Notes: a model not told the origin generated them from the sequence alone. A stretch of DNA of 64,000 nt from Urechis unicinctus (GCA_034190875.2 CM067357.1:21362144-21426143), one strand, 5' to 3'. Positions 42,610 through 57,186 are shown, counted from the stretch's first letter. Program-made: numbers and translations.

Positions 42610-42870
42610 AGTAAGTCTCAACGGAAATGACAATCATCCATAGATAACAGTTCAGAAGGCTTGCACTTGGTGTGTTTTAATGAAGGTCCCATTGCTACAG
42701 ACTGTGTTGACGATGCTTTTTGCATTCTATATAAGTATGTGACATCAAACGGCGTGGAAACACATTTGCAGTAACCAGGTCCACTCCCCAGGCACTACAT
42801 CAATACAATTGATCTTTCATGTAACACCCGGTACAAACGACGACTGACTGTACACAGTAGCCATACTCAA
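42610..42870 (+). repeat. Dispersed repeat R copy in the right arm
   Basis: Mirror of 29300-29065. It starts with gaaatgacaatcatcc and ends with ctgtacacagtagcc. Confidence 0.65.
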
Positions 42871-43363
42871 ACATACATAATTGCAGGTCAGATTAATTGA
42901 ATGTCTCTTGCAATAGATAAAACATTGTTAAATCATTAACGCGCAAAATTGCTCTCAGGTACTGGGTCAACAATTACTGGTTTATTCACAATGACTTATT
43001 GTGCTAAGAATGGTCAACATATATTACATTTTGTTCGGACAGATTTAACCATAGCCGATTAAAAAAACATGAGCAGCGTAATTCGTACCAGTACACCCCA
43101 AGTATAAACATACGAGTTCAGCCATCGTGTCGCAATCTTTCTTATTGGTGGTGATGACGATAAAGTGTTGCTCCTTGATTAATAGAAAATTCATACCTAT
43201 GTGAGTATATTGAACAACCAACGCCACAGCCGAACACTGTGGTAAATACAACATCACTGCTAACACGTTCATTGTTCATATCGCGTCCACGATGGCTGGG
43301 GATGATAGTGGTGTAGTGTTGCATTGCAATAAATCGAAGAAACAGAGGTAGTAAAAGTAGTCA

Positions 43364-43600
43364 TTAAAGGAGTAGCACATTTGTCATATATAAAATAAGT
43401 GTGATGAGACAGAGCTGGGCCAGTTGGCTGGATGCTGCAATGCTGTATTCATATATTCTGCACGCGATAAGTGACAAACACTTATACATAATGTAAATAA
43501 CAACATTAGCACAGTAAGTCGCAATGCAACTGACATAAACATGCCTAGTCAGCCGTGTTTGCAACAATAATATGATGTTTGGTTCTTTGACGGCCATATC
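43364..43600 (-). repeat. Module b of copy B
   Basis: Its 77-codon minus-strand frame differs at about a dozen residues from the frame at 28360-28593 in copy A. The frame is not conserved in modules b of U1-U3, so I treat the similarity as recent duplication and not as a gene. Confidence 0.7.
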
Positions 43601-43679
43601 TAGACAAAGTGATACGTGATTGATGTGATGGCTGTCAACTCAATAGAATAGAACATATCATTATTTCACGTTTAAAGCT

Positions 43680-44700
43680 AAAACATGATTAAGCCTGAAT
43701 AAGAAAAAGAATTTGTAATTGAAGAATATATCATAATAGTATTGCAATAACAATGTTACATATGCGTTTGATTTAAAAACATACTTGTGCACACTTCGTT
43801 GTAGATGCAAATGCTGATTTCAAAGGGATATAATAAGTTGAACGTACAGCAGTGAATATCAACAATTGTAGGAACATTTGCGCAGAACTGACGAGACTGT
43901 GCGGTCTTCCGATATCTCATAAATTTATCAATAACAAAACTGTCATATACACTAGTAGCCTACACACGAATGACATGAGAGAAAAAGAAAGAAAAATCAA
44001 ATTGCAATTGAGTAAAACAATGAACTTTCGTGCACATTCTGTGCCTGTTTGAGCAATATATTTTGCCTATAAAATAAAAAGTTAGCGGTAACATAAATAC
44101 CGTATAATGTTGTAATAAACCCGAGGAGAGGTTAAAACTAAACCTTATTCAACTGTACTGCCTTGCAGCGTTTAAATCAGTTTCATATGTAGAACGTTGG
44201 TGCTTGGATACAATCGCAGGCGTCGCATTATGCACGTTCGACCACGAACAAGAAGCCTTTGCCATTTATCTAAATATGTTATTGAGCCATCCTGCTCTAG
44301 TCATAGTCAAATAACTTAAAATATTCAACAATGCATCAGTTAATAACACTATACACACCACGTGACAAATGATTCTTTCCCCAGATATTCCCAGCATTAT
44401 ATCAGGAATAATTCCTCATGTTTTTGTGAAAGTAGATTATAGAATGTGATCAAGTAGGCCGTATGAGCTGTATACACGTCTGTCAGATTTGCTGCATTAT
44501 GCACCAGTCGGAAGGCGGCACCTTCTTTTGTTTTGTCATCCTCCTATTCGATCGCTAGTTGGCGCCATGGCAATTATCTAGTCTATAGCGTTAATCACAA
44601 CAATCTCTGTCAGCATTTCACAGGAAGCACTGTATTATTATTGGTGAGAATACAATCGGTTGTAATTGTTAACTTATCATATATATGAATGTTGACCTTG
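43680..44700. repeat. Right-arm segment with module a; longer than in the left arm
   Basis: 44470-44700 is an inverted module a (gcaccagtcggaaggcggcac; ttggcgccatggcaatt), matched elsewhere at 13.69-14.0, 33.62-33.86, 53.53-53.81 and 63.54-63.77 kb. The left arm has only about 28.15-28.31 kb at this place, so it probably lost most of it. No gene seen. Confidence 0.6.
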
Positions 44701-45094
44701 CATGACCAATCGGATTACTGTTGAATGCCTTTAGGGCAATAGCGGCAAATTCTGTCCGATGCTATGACATTCAACATGAGGTTCACTGTATGATAAACGT
44801 TGGAAAGACTTTATTGATTAACATCCGCATGGTCACTTAACGGTGCATGGGGATCATTTCTGACCCACTCGTTAATTGTCAATGCAATAACACATGAACA
44901 TATGCAATTTCGAGCTTGCGGCAACCCTACTAACGGACTACTCGCTAGCAGCATGGCACTTCGCTCAGCTCGTCTGTAATATTAATATATGTCCAGCACA
45001 CAATTATAATGAGATTAGCCGTCATCACAACATTAGAACCATATAATGCAAGAAAGACACCAAAAAGGATAAGATCGGATATATAAGATGGCGG

Positions 45095-45815
45095 TTAAGC
45101 GAATAAGGTAAGCATTAAGGCACAAGGTTCAATATATGTATATGTAGAAATAATTGAAAGAAGAATCACAATTAACTCATTGATGTATTCCAATAAGGCA
45201 AAAAGAACTGGTACTAAATCACAATTATTTAGCCTGACAGATAATATAAGTTGTAAATATGAGTTGTAAAACCTCTCACAAACTTGGTAGCTGATAGGTT
45301 TGAAGATGCATTGTCGAGGGCCGTGCGCGTCGGCTTTGTATGGTCCTAATCTGTGGTGCCTCTCAATATCTGTGTGGGTGATTGGGGGGGGTCTGAGTTG
45401 TTGTTCCTTGTTTAGTGAAGCGAATACTGAATCTAAGGTTGTTCCTTCTGCTGCATTGTTCATTGCTGCCGTATTTGTTTTGGAGATCTTCAATCTTCTC
45501 TTCAATTGCCTTTATTCTTTTGTCTTTTTTAGCAAAAAGTTGTAACAGCTCAAGAATTTCCGTTTATAAGGTTCCGTAATAGCTGCTTTGAGTACTTCGA
45601 CCTTCTTCGAATCACAAAGGAATCACTGTATTCCTTTTACAAAATCTCCGCTCTCCCCCTATTTTTTTAGTTAAAGATCATGTCGACTTTGTTATCACGC
45701 AGGTTTTATTTTTTTGACTAAACATGTCTTTAATGTTCTCAGACGAAGATTTTAGTTTTTTGCCAGTTGAGTAGAGTAGAAAAATAGTCATACATTATGC
45801 TTACCACCCTTATGT
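45095..45815 (-). pseudogene. Non-LTR retrotransposon ORF1-like fragment, mirrored copy
   Basis: Minus-strand equivalent of 27060-27716. Here the coiled-coil and the S-R-R-N-N-L-R-F-S segment are continuous in one frame (E-I-L-E-L-L...K-I-E-D-L-Q-N-K), so the break at 27360 in the other arm is a later change. The shift before I-E-R-H-H-R-L-G-P-Y-K is shared by both arms, next to a run of eight C in this copy. It is dead as a gene but a useful marker for the order of events. Confidence 0.72.
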
Positions 45816-46439
45816 ATCCTTTTAAGCAGTAACAGTTTTTGTAAATGTATCATTTGGGGTGAAAAACTAGAAAACATGAGCAGACTTTGTGCGTTGCTTT
45901 TCCCACAGCACCGGTCTCAAAGGTCTAGAATGGAACGTGTAAATATATTTATAACCTCCCTGGTGAGCTATAAAGACTGATGTGTTTGCCCCTGAGTACA
46001 TGATATATGGCCTCTGTGGACACGTTAACCTTTCAGCTGAACTGTCCGTACAAAGTAGTTGAATTCATAGACACGGGCCATGATAGCGATGTTGCGTTAT
46101 CTAAAATGAACAAACACACCATTTCCCATCTGATTTCGCATTATTTGTCAATTACCACAGCGCTACAAAGAGAGCACTTACATCATCTAGCAACACTACC
46201 ACAATGATGACACAGAATGGGTCGGATTTCAGATGGTACAACCTTATTATTAGTATTAATATTTTTCTAATGTATTGACGGAATACAGCCATTTTGTGAA
46301 TAGACTGTCAGGTTAGTGGGCACCTTGCTGTAGATACATTCCATCCATGGATTGTGTCACGATTGACTTATGCAGAATACAGATGCCATCGACAACATTG
46401 ATTGTCACCATACGATATCCTTTGTAACTCCCTCACAGC

Positions 46440-46720
46440 AAAACGGTTCTTTGTCTGGACAGTACTTCTCAAAGGACCAACAAATGGTGATGCTTGTTGA
46501 ATGACTATTGAAGGCTTTCAGGCTGTGACATGTATTGGGTGTTACATGATGACCTTTTAGACCAAGTGTGGTGGGACAGTAGGCGTAAGAGTAGCCGGAT
46601 GCAGCAAATATGTTTCATGGAGAAATAGCATCGACAACACAGTCGCAGTCAGACTGCATTATATCGGCAAGTGCGTGCAATGTATTATAAACGGATTTCC
46701 GCTCTGATTGATCGTAGATA
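46440..46720 (-). repeat. Dispersed repeat R, inverted copy
   Basis: Mirror of 26440-26200. Carries agtacttctcaaaggacc and gtggccggatgc-type core (here gtagccggatgcag). Confidence 0.72.
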
Positions 46721-46849
46721 CCGGTGCGTGACATTGTGAATGAGAGCATTTGGTTACGGAAGCTGTTCAGGTATCGGTAATCTAATCATGTAATTTTGAT
46801 GATTTATGACAGTGGTTTTGGGGGAAAATTGTGAGGGAAAGTGTGTGAT

Positions 46850-46975
46850 CCAGGGTGATGGGACAGAGGAACTTGAGTGGCCGGATGCCGCAACTGTGTC
46901 GCAGGGCTCCTGCCATATATCGGCACTGAGGCAATGAAATGCATTGAAGATGGATGACAGACATTTCCTCTCTAA
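46850..46975 (-). repeat. Dispersed repeat R, inverted copy
   Basis: Mirror of 26095-25905. Carries gagtggccggatgccgc and ends near catccatcttcaatgc in reverse. Confidence 0.65.
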
Positions 46976-49900
46976 TTTTTCAAACATTTGCTTACCGACA
47001 GAAGCTTTTTAAATATCTGTAATCTAATCATGTGTACCATTATATTTTTTTGTTGAAGCAATAACCATGAGAGCTATGTCGTGAGTCAGTAATTGATATA
47101 AATGATAGACTGAACAAACGGCTGTCACGGGTAATCAGCCTTTATCATGTGTAGCCTTCGTCGCATGCTGAATTGCAAAATACAACATTTTGTAAAGCTT
47201 CGGCATTAAGCGAGATGTAAGGGAAGAAGAGAGAGTCTCAAAGCTACAAGCCATGATATCGACGACAGCTGTGTGAAGCATATGTGACAAATACACAAAA
47301 GCACAATAACGCACGCACACACTGAAGTACAATGCTCACACTGGTCAAAAGATATTACATATTGATCGACGTTAGATTTCGCGGACGCAGGTCGTGCAAT
47401 GTATAATCGCTACTACACATACGACAGCCAGCTAATTAGGATATCCACGAGCAGCGAAAGCTGTACAGGCACACCTCAAGTATGAACTGCCGTGTTAAGA
47501 GAAACAGCGGTAGTTTCACAATCATTTTTTTGGTGCCAATACGCGTATTCTGTGGTGATGTCGATAATGTGTTGCTCCTGACAACAACGAAGTACAGACC
47601 AATGTGAGGATATTTAACTACCAGTACGACAGCCGAACCCTGTGGCAAACACAGCGTTCATTGTACGTTCATTGTACTGACCTGGAATAAAAAATTGATG
47701 TTTGATGTTTCATATCTCGTTCATGATGGCCGTGGATGCTTGTGATGCAATATTGCTGTACTAAAATTCCAAGTAGCAAAAGAAGTCGCGAGAGAGAGAG
47801 CCAATTAGGTGGGCTGGATGCTGCAAAGATGTTTTCATTTGTTCTGCCATGCGATAAGTTACACAGATATATACATAATGCAAATAACATCTGCAATCTG
47901 TCGCAATGCATCCGCCATAAACAAGCCAGGTCAGCCATGTTTGCAGCAATGATGTGACACAATCCCTTTCATTGTGATGATTACACGAAATAAGACGATG
48001 CCTTAACCATCTGTCTGAAACGCCATTATCGTCATAGTACTACCCACATACTCTGGGTAGAATGTCATAACAATTCCTAACGTAGCATATATATATATAT
48101 ATCATGTGCATGCGCGTACAATGTTGTGTCCCATTTGCAATCAAACCTCTGATCTCTTCTTTAATTGATGTTAACAGTACGTACATCGGATTGTATTATG
48201 TCACATGCCCATGGCGGTGTTTGAAATTGTATTTGTATTAAAGCATACAAAAGTATTATTTGCATATACTCAAATATAGCCATATTGATCACGTGGCATT
48301 TGCTTGAATAAGCTCTAATGTTTGTGTGATAACGCAGATATCACTATTTAGGATTTGGTTCCGATATGATATTTCTGCCTGTATCTACATGCTTACAAAT
48401 AAATGCACAAAAAAGCTTCTGGCGTGAATTTGGCACTGACATTGAACACATTAGGGATAGCGCAGAAAAGATTTGAATCGCATGCCATTTTAAGCACCGG
48501 TCCCTTGGCTTTTATACCGCGGTTGCTGCATGAATAATGTTGAAATGCCATTACATCTTTTATGATTGCTATAAATCATATACGGTAAGAGTGAATGAGA
48601 TATTTGACAGAGGCTAACCGATAGCTCACAGCTGATCCATTAACTGACCTTTTAAAGGGTAGAGTGTAACCCAATATTTATTTTACTCTGCATTTCCTCT
48701 CTGGTCTTTCAGGACATTGTGTGCGTTGGTTTGCATAACTGACGAACATTGAAGCAACAACACGATTAAGTTTGTGACGAATATTATTAAGTCGACGGAA
48801 GGCATGGCCTATCACACTGATTTAACAATATGCAGTCATGCAGGTCACGCTCACCTCATATATCGCATTTAATGTGAATTCCGGTAAACGGAATTGGATT
48901 AAGTCACTTCATTGAGAATTGCGATGCATCACTTGATCTGCACAGGGGACAAAGTCGAAGAATTCCTCTACCGAGCATTAAAGCGGTTTAACAGGCATCA
49001 TCATCCCATTCTTGACGGACCAAATTAATGGGATTGCTTTTAACGGAACATGAAGGTCTCTTCAAAGCTGGAGCTTCCATACCACCATTTGTAGCTTTCA
49101 AACTAACAAAGTATATAAAGCTTAGTAATTCTTTATTCGCTACACTTGCATGATAAATCATGTACATGAGCATGCATGCTAGCAATGAGGGGATCGGTTA
49201 ACATCGATATTTACAAAACAATTTGTGAATAATTACAGTTGAACGACAAGTGACCAAGGACAGGAATATTGAAGATCAATATTGTCACTATGAACGGGCA
49301 TGCAGCACCTCCTCGTGTCTTTGTAAACTGTTATAACTACCAACACATCATTGTAAGCATGACTAGTTATAACTACCAACACAGCTTATGCTGATGTAGT
49401 GCCCCCTCCTTTCTGTCTCAATTGAAGACAGGGGAGGAATAATCAATTACCTATTTATGTAGGGTCAATTCAGGATGACCGGCGCTTATGGTGAACTACA
49501 ATGCAACAGGTTTTAATAAAGATGGCGTATGTAATCTGTTAAAGTCATCTGTCGCAGATAAGGTATGACAATATCATATCTGCATGACGGCCTCGTCAAC
49601 CGCTAATTACAAACAGCCTATGGTTCTGGAATGGCACAATTAGCATAATATAAGGAAGCATCGAATGTAAATAGGTTTTCATGCTAACGAGAACCACATT
49701 ATACTGTCACAGCACTTTTATAACCGTTACACGTGATTAGCTGCTGAAAAGCTGAAAAGTAAACACATATAACCTGAAAGAAATCGAATAACTAATCCAA
49801 TTGTGTAACAGTACTTATCTTAACCAACTGTATGAGTGTGTATGTTTGCGAATGTGTGTGTAACAAAGTGCCACTTTATATATGCAGATTTCTTATAGCT

Positions 49901-50814
49901 ACAAAATAAACAATTGTAAAGGCTTGGCCATGTTTCAGTAACATTGAAAGATCAACAATACTTATATATCCTCTAATATCGTAAAACCATCCCACTATTA
50001 GCGCTGCCACGTATATTTAGACGCAGTAATTAGCGAAGCATCATCACACGTTCGAAGGGCAAGCACAACCAACTTTTTATCACGGGAGGCCAATGAACAC
50101 ACAATGGAGGCGTTTTGCGTTGCACACTAGATGAGAATTCATTCAAATATCAGAGCTAACATTTCGATAATACACAGCTTCATCTGGTATTTGCATATGT
50201 AAATGCTTTAGCAACTGGTTAGTCTAGAATTAAAATCATGCAAGAATGTCACTTAACAATCGGTCGCTTTTAAAACTTCAATCCTACCTTTTGGAGATCA
50301 CACACTAATAAAGCACATAAAGAGCAGCAATTCCTTATTCACCAGCCACCTATATACATAAAATGAAATGTACATGAGCATACGTGCAACCATTAAATAT
50401 AATGATGATGATTATCAGCGGCCTCCTCTGAGGGTTTTCAAACACAGTTTCGTCTTTTGACTTCCATGCGTACAAACTAGCAATTCCCCCGATGGCTGTT
50501 TTATTGATAAATCGAATCTGAGGTGTCAGTTGATGAACGCTAGTTCTATTATTTGTAACAAAGATTTTCTTCACCTATGCCAAGTAGCATCATTTTCCCT
50601 GGCCATTTGATGACCATGGGTCCATCGATATAATACCACGAATTCGGCTGCTGATATCTTGGACCCACATACTTTTTGCTGCATTAATATGTCATAAAGA
50701 ACGGGCCTAAGCCACTAACACATAATTGCATACATTACTAAATTATGGATATTACCAACACAGCCTCTTAAGGGAAATATCTTATTCATAGTTTCAAGTC
50801 TCAATGGAAAGCTG

Positions 50815-51050
50815 CAAAGGATATGACAATCATCCATATATAACGGTTCAGAAGGCTTGTGTTTTAATGAGAGTTGCATTTGGACACACTATGTTTTGGA
50901 TTCTATATAGGTCAGTTACACTAATTGCTTGGTGGAAGGAGTAGAAACACATTTGCCGTATCTGATTCACATTCCGGGCACAGAGCAAATATCATTGGTC
51001 TTAAAGGCTTTCAAACGATGACTTACTGAAAACAGTAGCCATGAACAAGC
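50815..51050 (+). repeat. Dispersed repeat R copy in the right arm
   Basis: Mirror of 16235-16005. Begins gatatgacaatcatcc and ends aaacagtagccatg. Confidence 0.65.
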
Positions 51051-52020
51051 ATACATAGTTGTTGGTCAAATTAATTGTATGTCACTTGGTTTTCAGCAGA
51101 AGAAAACATTGTTGAGCGTATTTAATCATCTAGACATCACGCACCATTTGAAAACCATCCAAATACAGAGTCACATTTAATCGACATATAAACAGCGGCT
51201 GTTAGGCAGCCACAATAAACTGTCAGCACGCGTTGAACGAATTGCAACTTTTAATTTATCAAATACGTTATAACTACAAATAAAATAATTTGAATGTCTT
51301 GGGTTTGTTGCTGCAACACTTACAAATCTTTCAACATACTCAATATCTGCGTTGAGAGATATATTACATCCAATCGTGCCATTTAGCCGCAGTTATTAGC
51401 AAAGCATCACCACACGTATTGTGAGCAAGTAAAACTAATGAGCATACAATGGCTACGTTTTGTCTTGCACATCAATTGACTCGATCATTGAATATCACAG
51501 CTAAAATTTCGATACACATCTTCATCGGGCATAGTTTTGGTTTCAGCCATTAGCTAGTCTAGATTAAAAACTATACAAGAATGTCAATTATTCATTGATA
51601 AAGGAACGAGCCTAGACGTCCTGCACGTAGCAAGATATAAGGGCAGTCTGGAGAAATAATGTCGACGACAGCTGTGTTCTGTAACAAGTATCGAGGACAA
51701 AACTCATGGAGGAAGCATCTTTACAGTTATTCACATCTAAAAATTAGGAAGCATTTTACTGTTGCTGCATTAGGAACAAATATTGTCTGAAAATTAGCAA
51801 CGAAAGCATTTGTTACCAAAAATGCCAATAATGTGAACACTTTTGTAGAACAAACAAAATGTCAATAGTGTTCAACTTTTTGTAAAACAAACTATAAGCT
51901 GAGCGAGAAACTACCATTCTGTCCCTATGCTTGCCAACCGAAATAGCATTAATCTAGGAGTTCAACTACAGATGCGATGGGCATTCCAATACATTATTGT
52001 GCATACACAACACAACACAA

Positions 52021-52023
52021 TCA

Positions 52024-52122
<99 letters not shown>

Positions 52123-52158
52123 GCGCGCACACACACTCGCGCGCGCACGCACACACGT
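52021..52158. repeat. (CA)n microsatellite
   Basis: About 100 bp of perfect CA followed by cgcgcg-interrupted CA. Mirror of the GT array at 15212-15388. Thr-His and Cys-Val ORFs are artefacts. Confidence 0.97.
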
Positions 52159-52329
52159 ACTCGGTCAACATATATTATATGCTGTTTTTTATAATGGGGC
52201 TTTATTGAGCTCAAAACTGGCCAACAAATATTATATATTGTTCGATGCAGGACTAAGGGTACATTAAAAAACATAGCAGGTTGTGCAATATATACCCTCT
52301 CCCCTGTCACTATTATGCATACGACGTTC

Positions 52330-52625
52330 AGCAATTTAAGAATTCTATGAGCAGCGTAAGATACACAGGTTCATCCCGAGTAGGAACTCATGAGTTGAGA
52401 AAACTGTCGCCATACCACAATCTTTCCTTTTGGGGCCAAAACATACTGCGTATCCTGCGGGGATGGCAATCAAAAAATACAGACCTATGTGAGGATATTG
52501 AACTTCCAGCACCACAGCATCAATGGTAACACGTTCATTATACTGCCCTGGAATAAAACTGGGGTGTTTGATGATGGGGATGCTTGTGGTGTAGTTTTGC
52601 ATTACAAGAAATTGAAGCAGCAAAG
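52330..52625 (-). pseudogene. Module b with coding-like trace
   Basis: The minus-strand frame includes V-L-E-V-Q-Y-P-H-I-G-L-Y-F and K-R-K-D-C-G-M-A-T-V-F. The same residues appear in U1 at 14855-15045. Similarity to a phosphatase exon around R-D-C is possible but weak. Confidence 0.3.
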
Positions 52626-53529
52626 ATAGTTGAAGTTCACAGAAGAAGTAGCAAGTACCGTACAGTTACTAGGTAAATTGCAAGACGAGATAGCGCCCGG
52701 AGGTGGGCTGGATGCTGCAAAAATGTTTCCCCGGTCCTGAAATGTGATAAGCGATAGAGAATAATATTTAATGTAAATAATTTATTCATTACAGTCCGTC
52801 GCTATTATAGGCAATTATTATAGGCCATGCAAGCAGTGTATTCAACAATAAAGCGACACTATTCATTTTATTGTAATGTAAATACGGAATAAGAAGTGAA
52901 AGTGACCGTCAGTCTAAATTCACATAACCGACATAGACTTATTATTTTCTTAACATATCGCTGACACTAATGAGGCCATAAGAACCTCAAGCTGAAATTG
53001 TCTGCCGTTGGGATTTTATTTTTTTCTTTACGGTACATTTTAAGATGCATATAAAAATAAGTCAATGTGATAGAATTGATAATTTTGGTTTTTGATTCTT
53101 TGATGGACATTGCTAAACAATGTTGTACCGAAAATGTGATGGCTGTCAACACCAGAACCAAATCTACACGTATGGCGCAACACTCATGTTGATGTATAGG
53201 GAATAATACATATATTATATGACCGGGATGTGACTTTTGTAACAGCCGACCGCCCGAAGTAATGAAGTATATTAATGGCATGCCATAGAATCTTCTGTGT
53301 TATATTTAATCAACTCAATCAGTCACTGTCATATTACATGTGATATTCAACTATCTGTCAGTTAAGAACACAGTGTAGACCATATGGTCATTCTGTTTTC
53401 GGATATTCCTTGCATTAAATCAGGAATAATGTATCATATTTCTGAGAAAGCAGATTACGGAATTTGATAATTATAAAAATAGACAAAACAGACCGTATTA
53501 GCTGTATCCACGTCTTCTAGTTTTCTGCA

Positions 53530-53990
53530 ATATGCACCAGTCAGTAAGCGGCTCTTTTTGTTGCTTGGTTGGTCGTCTTCCTATTTGATTGCAAGTTGAC
53601 GCCATGGACAATTACCCAGTCAGTAGCCTTGATCTGAACAATCAATGTTAGCATTTCATAGCACTGTATCATTTGGCTTGGTTCGAATACAATTGACTGT
53701 AAATGTTGCTTTATGCTAGTATGCGTATAGTTTATGATGTGTTGTGTATCATATGTATGAATGTTGACATTGAATATGAAATTGGTTTGCTGTTGATTGC
53801 TTCTAGCGCGATGGCGGGGAATCTTACAATTTTGTCCGATGCTATGACACTCAATACGATGTTCACTTAATGGTCAATGTAGCTCTTGTTGGAAACGCTT
53901 TATTGTGTAACATCGAGGATGTCAAGTTTAACATCCGCACGGTCATTTAACAGTAGTACCCACCCTTTGATGGTCAATGAAATAACACAT
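53530..53990 (-). repeat. Module a, inverted copy
   Basis: Mirror of 13.50-14.0 kb (gcaccagtcagtaagcggc; ttgacgccatggacaattacc). Non-coding. Confidence 0.75.
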
Positions 53991-55479
53991 CACCATATGC
54001 GAATTCGAGGTTGAGGCAACACAAGAAACAGACTTCTCACTACCATTATGTCATATGCATGCGTTCCATGCACATAATCATATTGTATATACACCCCACC
54101 CCTAACCTCAAACTGTTAGAAACATAACACAAGCGTTTTTGTAAAACCGCAAATATTTCTTATTTTGGATGAGGTGCCGATATATAATAATACATGCTTA
54201 TTAACAGATACACGAAGAAGCATCTGGCATTGATCAACTCGGCTCTGACATTGTACTCAAAACAAATTAGAATCTCAAGCGTATATGCAATTTCATGCAA
54301 CTGTCTCTTGGCTTTTGTACAGGCGGTTGCCGTAAAAGTCACATTAAATCACTGATGAAGATGTGAAACAATGGGATGTTTGACAGAGGCTAACAGCGAA
54401 CTGACATCTGATGCATTGCATAATCTTTTAAAGAGTGGATTTTAGCCCTATATTTCTTGATGCGCCAACATAATTATAATTCTGTAGACAGAGACCCATG
54501 AGCAACATTTAAAAAAATTAGTTATTAGTATATTACGGCTTTTGTTTTCGATTATATAGGATGTATTTTTTGCACATCATTTCCCTGTGAGCTTCGTAAC
54601 TATGCACATCATTGACGTTGTTATCATGCGTTACTTATTTCACCGTTCGAGGGAAAATATTAAGACTTCAATAGCGCTACTGTCATTGTAAATATGAAAC
54701 CTTGATTTGGATCAAATCACTGTGTGCTACCATCTTACATATAACGAGTAGATACATTTATACCTCCCAAGGGAGTAATACGGATTATACAGCAGTGTCA
54801 GGGTACATGAAATATGGCTTCTGTGGAAACGTTTTACGTTTAATCATTAATGGGTTCAACTATTCGTAGAAAGACGTTGAATTCATAGACAGGGGCCAGT
54901 ATAACGAAGTTGTGTTACCTTAACTGTGCGTGTTATGCTCAGTCATTACGCAAATACTATATATTTATATAAGGGGCTGATAATTGTGATATGACTGTGT
55001 TGAAGAGACACAGGGGCCTAGCTTCTAAGATATTTCGGCTCTGGATTGGGTCACATGTGCCTTATGAAGATTACTGTTGCCAACGGCAACGCGGTCCGTC
55101 ACAATGCAATTGCCTAACTAACTCACTCAAAGTAAGCTTTCCACGCACGTCACGATGATAATTGATAACTTAGCAATAATAAATCAGAGAAGCTGCATAG
55201 GGATATCTTATGTGATTAAAAGTTTGATGTCAATTGATCAAGAAAACCACTGTCCAAATTACGTCAATATGTTCATCGCATCAACTGAACACGCGCATGA
55301 AATACACAACGGCATATTTGCAATGGCATCCTATCTCTGTTTTGATATGGTATAAAACTATAGTTTAGATGACTTGCCAATTGAATGCTGATTTTTGGTA
55401 GGTTTTGCATCTTTCAATGAGTTTTATCTACGTCGACGAAATATGTTCCTATTAACAGTAGCACTGATATTCGACTGTT

Positions 55480-55770
55480 CTCTGTCTGGCCAGTACTTCT
55501 CAAAGGACCAACAAATGGTGATGGTTTTGTATGACTACTGTAGGCAGTCAGGCTGTGTTAAGTATTGGGTGTTAAATTAAGCCCTTTCAGACCAAGTGTG
55601 ATGGGACAGTAGCGTTAGAGTGGCCGGATGCGGCGAATACGTTCTGCAAAGTGATGTGACACAGACTTATAGCATCTACAACACAACCTGTGGAAGTGCG
55701 ACTACATCAATCGGCACTAAGTGCATGCGATGTACTATAGATGGATGACTGTCATTTCTTGTGGATACTT
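55480..55770 (-). repeat. Dispersed repeat R, inverted long copy
   Basis: Mirror of 10600-10307. Carries agtacttctcaaaggacc, gagtggccggatgcggc and gatggatgactgtcattt. Confidence 0.72.
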
Positions 55771-56049
55771 ACTGGTTCGTTGCAATGTGAATATTAATAT
55801 TCGATGCCAAGGGAAGCTTTTGAGCTAGCTTTAATTCAGTCATGTATGCAATTGTATGAGAACGAGCCTCAATCGCTTCTTGTTTCATTTTGTATGCAAC
55901 AATTATCCCTGTCATCTCAATGTATAGCGCAAGGCAGCAATTTCGTTTCATAATGTTTCTTAATGTCTCCGATGCGAGCTGTATATTGTGCTGTGTGGGC
56001 GAATTAGTGCTGCTCCTGGCAACGAATAAACACATGTCTATGTAAGATA

Positions 56050-56480
56050 ATGATAACACGACTGAGCTACAGAACTAGCAGCAGTAGGATCCGTAGGAGT
56101 GTAACAAGAAAGCAGCTCTATTATTAGAAGTGATATCTAAAGCAGAAGGTGAATACGCATCATTAGAAGTTGTTGTTGTTGTTATGATGGTAATAGTTTA
56201 GAAGAGGTAGATGCAGTAGTAAGAGAAACAGTAGCAGTAATTGAAGAAACAGTAGTAGCAGTAGTAGTAGTAGAAGTAATAGTAGCCGAATTAAGTCGTT
56301 GTAATAGTGTTAGCAGAGGTAGTAATGGATGACGATGTTGTTGGTGATGATGATGATGATGATGATGATTATGAGGGTGATGATGATTATGATGATGGCG
56401 ACGATGATGAGGACGACGGTGATCTTAGTGATGTCAATGACAATGAGCATGGCGATAATGACGACAACAGCGGGGAATTG
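56050..56480. repeat. Degenerate triplet microsatellite with (GAT)n expansion
   Basis: A gta/tag-rich stretch (56190-56290) mirrors the CTA locus at 8.6 kb. Next to it a GAT-rich run (56335-56470) gives a poly-Asp ORF that I regard as spurious. The left arm has a weaker counterpart (tcgtcatcacccagatcacc near 8485). Confidence 0.92.
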
Positions 56481-56639
56481 TTGACAGCCAGCTTTGCAAA
56501 TAAGCTCACCATTTGGAAATAAAAGAAGACTGGTGAGATAATTGAAACAAGTGTAACAACGGGGTGATAGATTGCGCATTATCCTCTCTTGTTTAAATGA
56601 TATGCACAAAATTCGGTCCGCCATTGATCAGATAATGAC

Positions 56640-56850
56640 TACCAGTCTTATATTCCACAACGCTAATACACAGATATATGTCCGACAAGTGACCCTGTCA
56701 GTGCGCTTCTGAACGTGAACACATGTTACTTATCTGCTGTCGCCACGATAAATGTGACGTCTTCACTCGTCAGGTCCACTGCCATCTGAACAGCATTAAA
56801 CAGCTCACTCGTCTCCGAAAGCGGGATCCGTTGTGAGCCATGACAAGCCG
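56640..56850 (-). pseudogene. Alkaline phosphatase 3' exon relic, mirrored and longer
   Basis: On the minus strand it reads G-R-L-V-M-A-H-N-G-S and then, after a deletion that shifts the frame, E-T-S-E-L-F-N-A-V-Q-M-A-V. Next come D-L-T-S-E-D and I-V-A-T-A-D, followed by Lys and a stop where the family has the Zn-ligand His of T-A-D-H-S-H, then H-V-F-T-F. It is the mirror of 8219-8320 but extends about 90 nt further into the exon, so the left copy lost that part. Nonfunctional. Confidence 0.82.
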
Positions 56851-57049
56851 GCCCCAATGCACAATGCATCCATTTTTAATCAACTTGCCCATAAACATTT
56901 TACATCAGTTCATGCTGCAAGTAAAATAATTAACCAACTTTACATTAATTCCGTTTCGATTTTCTATATACCCCAACTCTGGATTTAAGCAGAAACTTAT
57001 CTAACTGTTTCGCCTCACGACATATAAATGAATTGCATGGATATTCCTA

Positions 57050-57186
57050 CCCGTAAGGCCCTACCTCGACGTAAGGACGTTGCAGCACAATGATTAGCAT
57101 CATGATGGCAACCACCTCAATATTATTGCTCCATTAACATCGTCGTATTTGCAAACACAAAACTTGATGTCAAACACCAGATCAGA
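57050..57186. other. Breakpoint between palindrome and third unit copy
   Basis: About 140 bp that match neither the left-arm continuation (7.88-8.02 kb) nor copy A. The match to the left arm stops at ggatattcctac and the match to copy A starts at acactacaccacaagc. Confidence 0.6.

Noticed and set aside
56307..56522. Poly-Asp acidic ORF
   Set aside because: It is explained by the GAT triplet expansion; the mirrored locus has no such frame.
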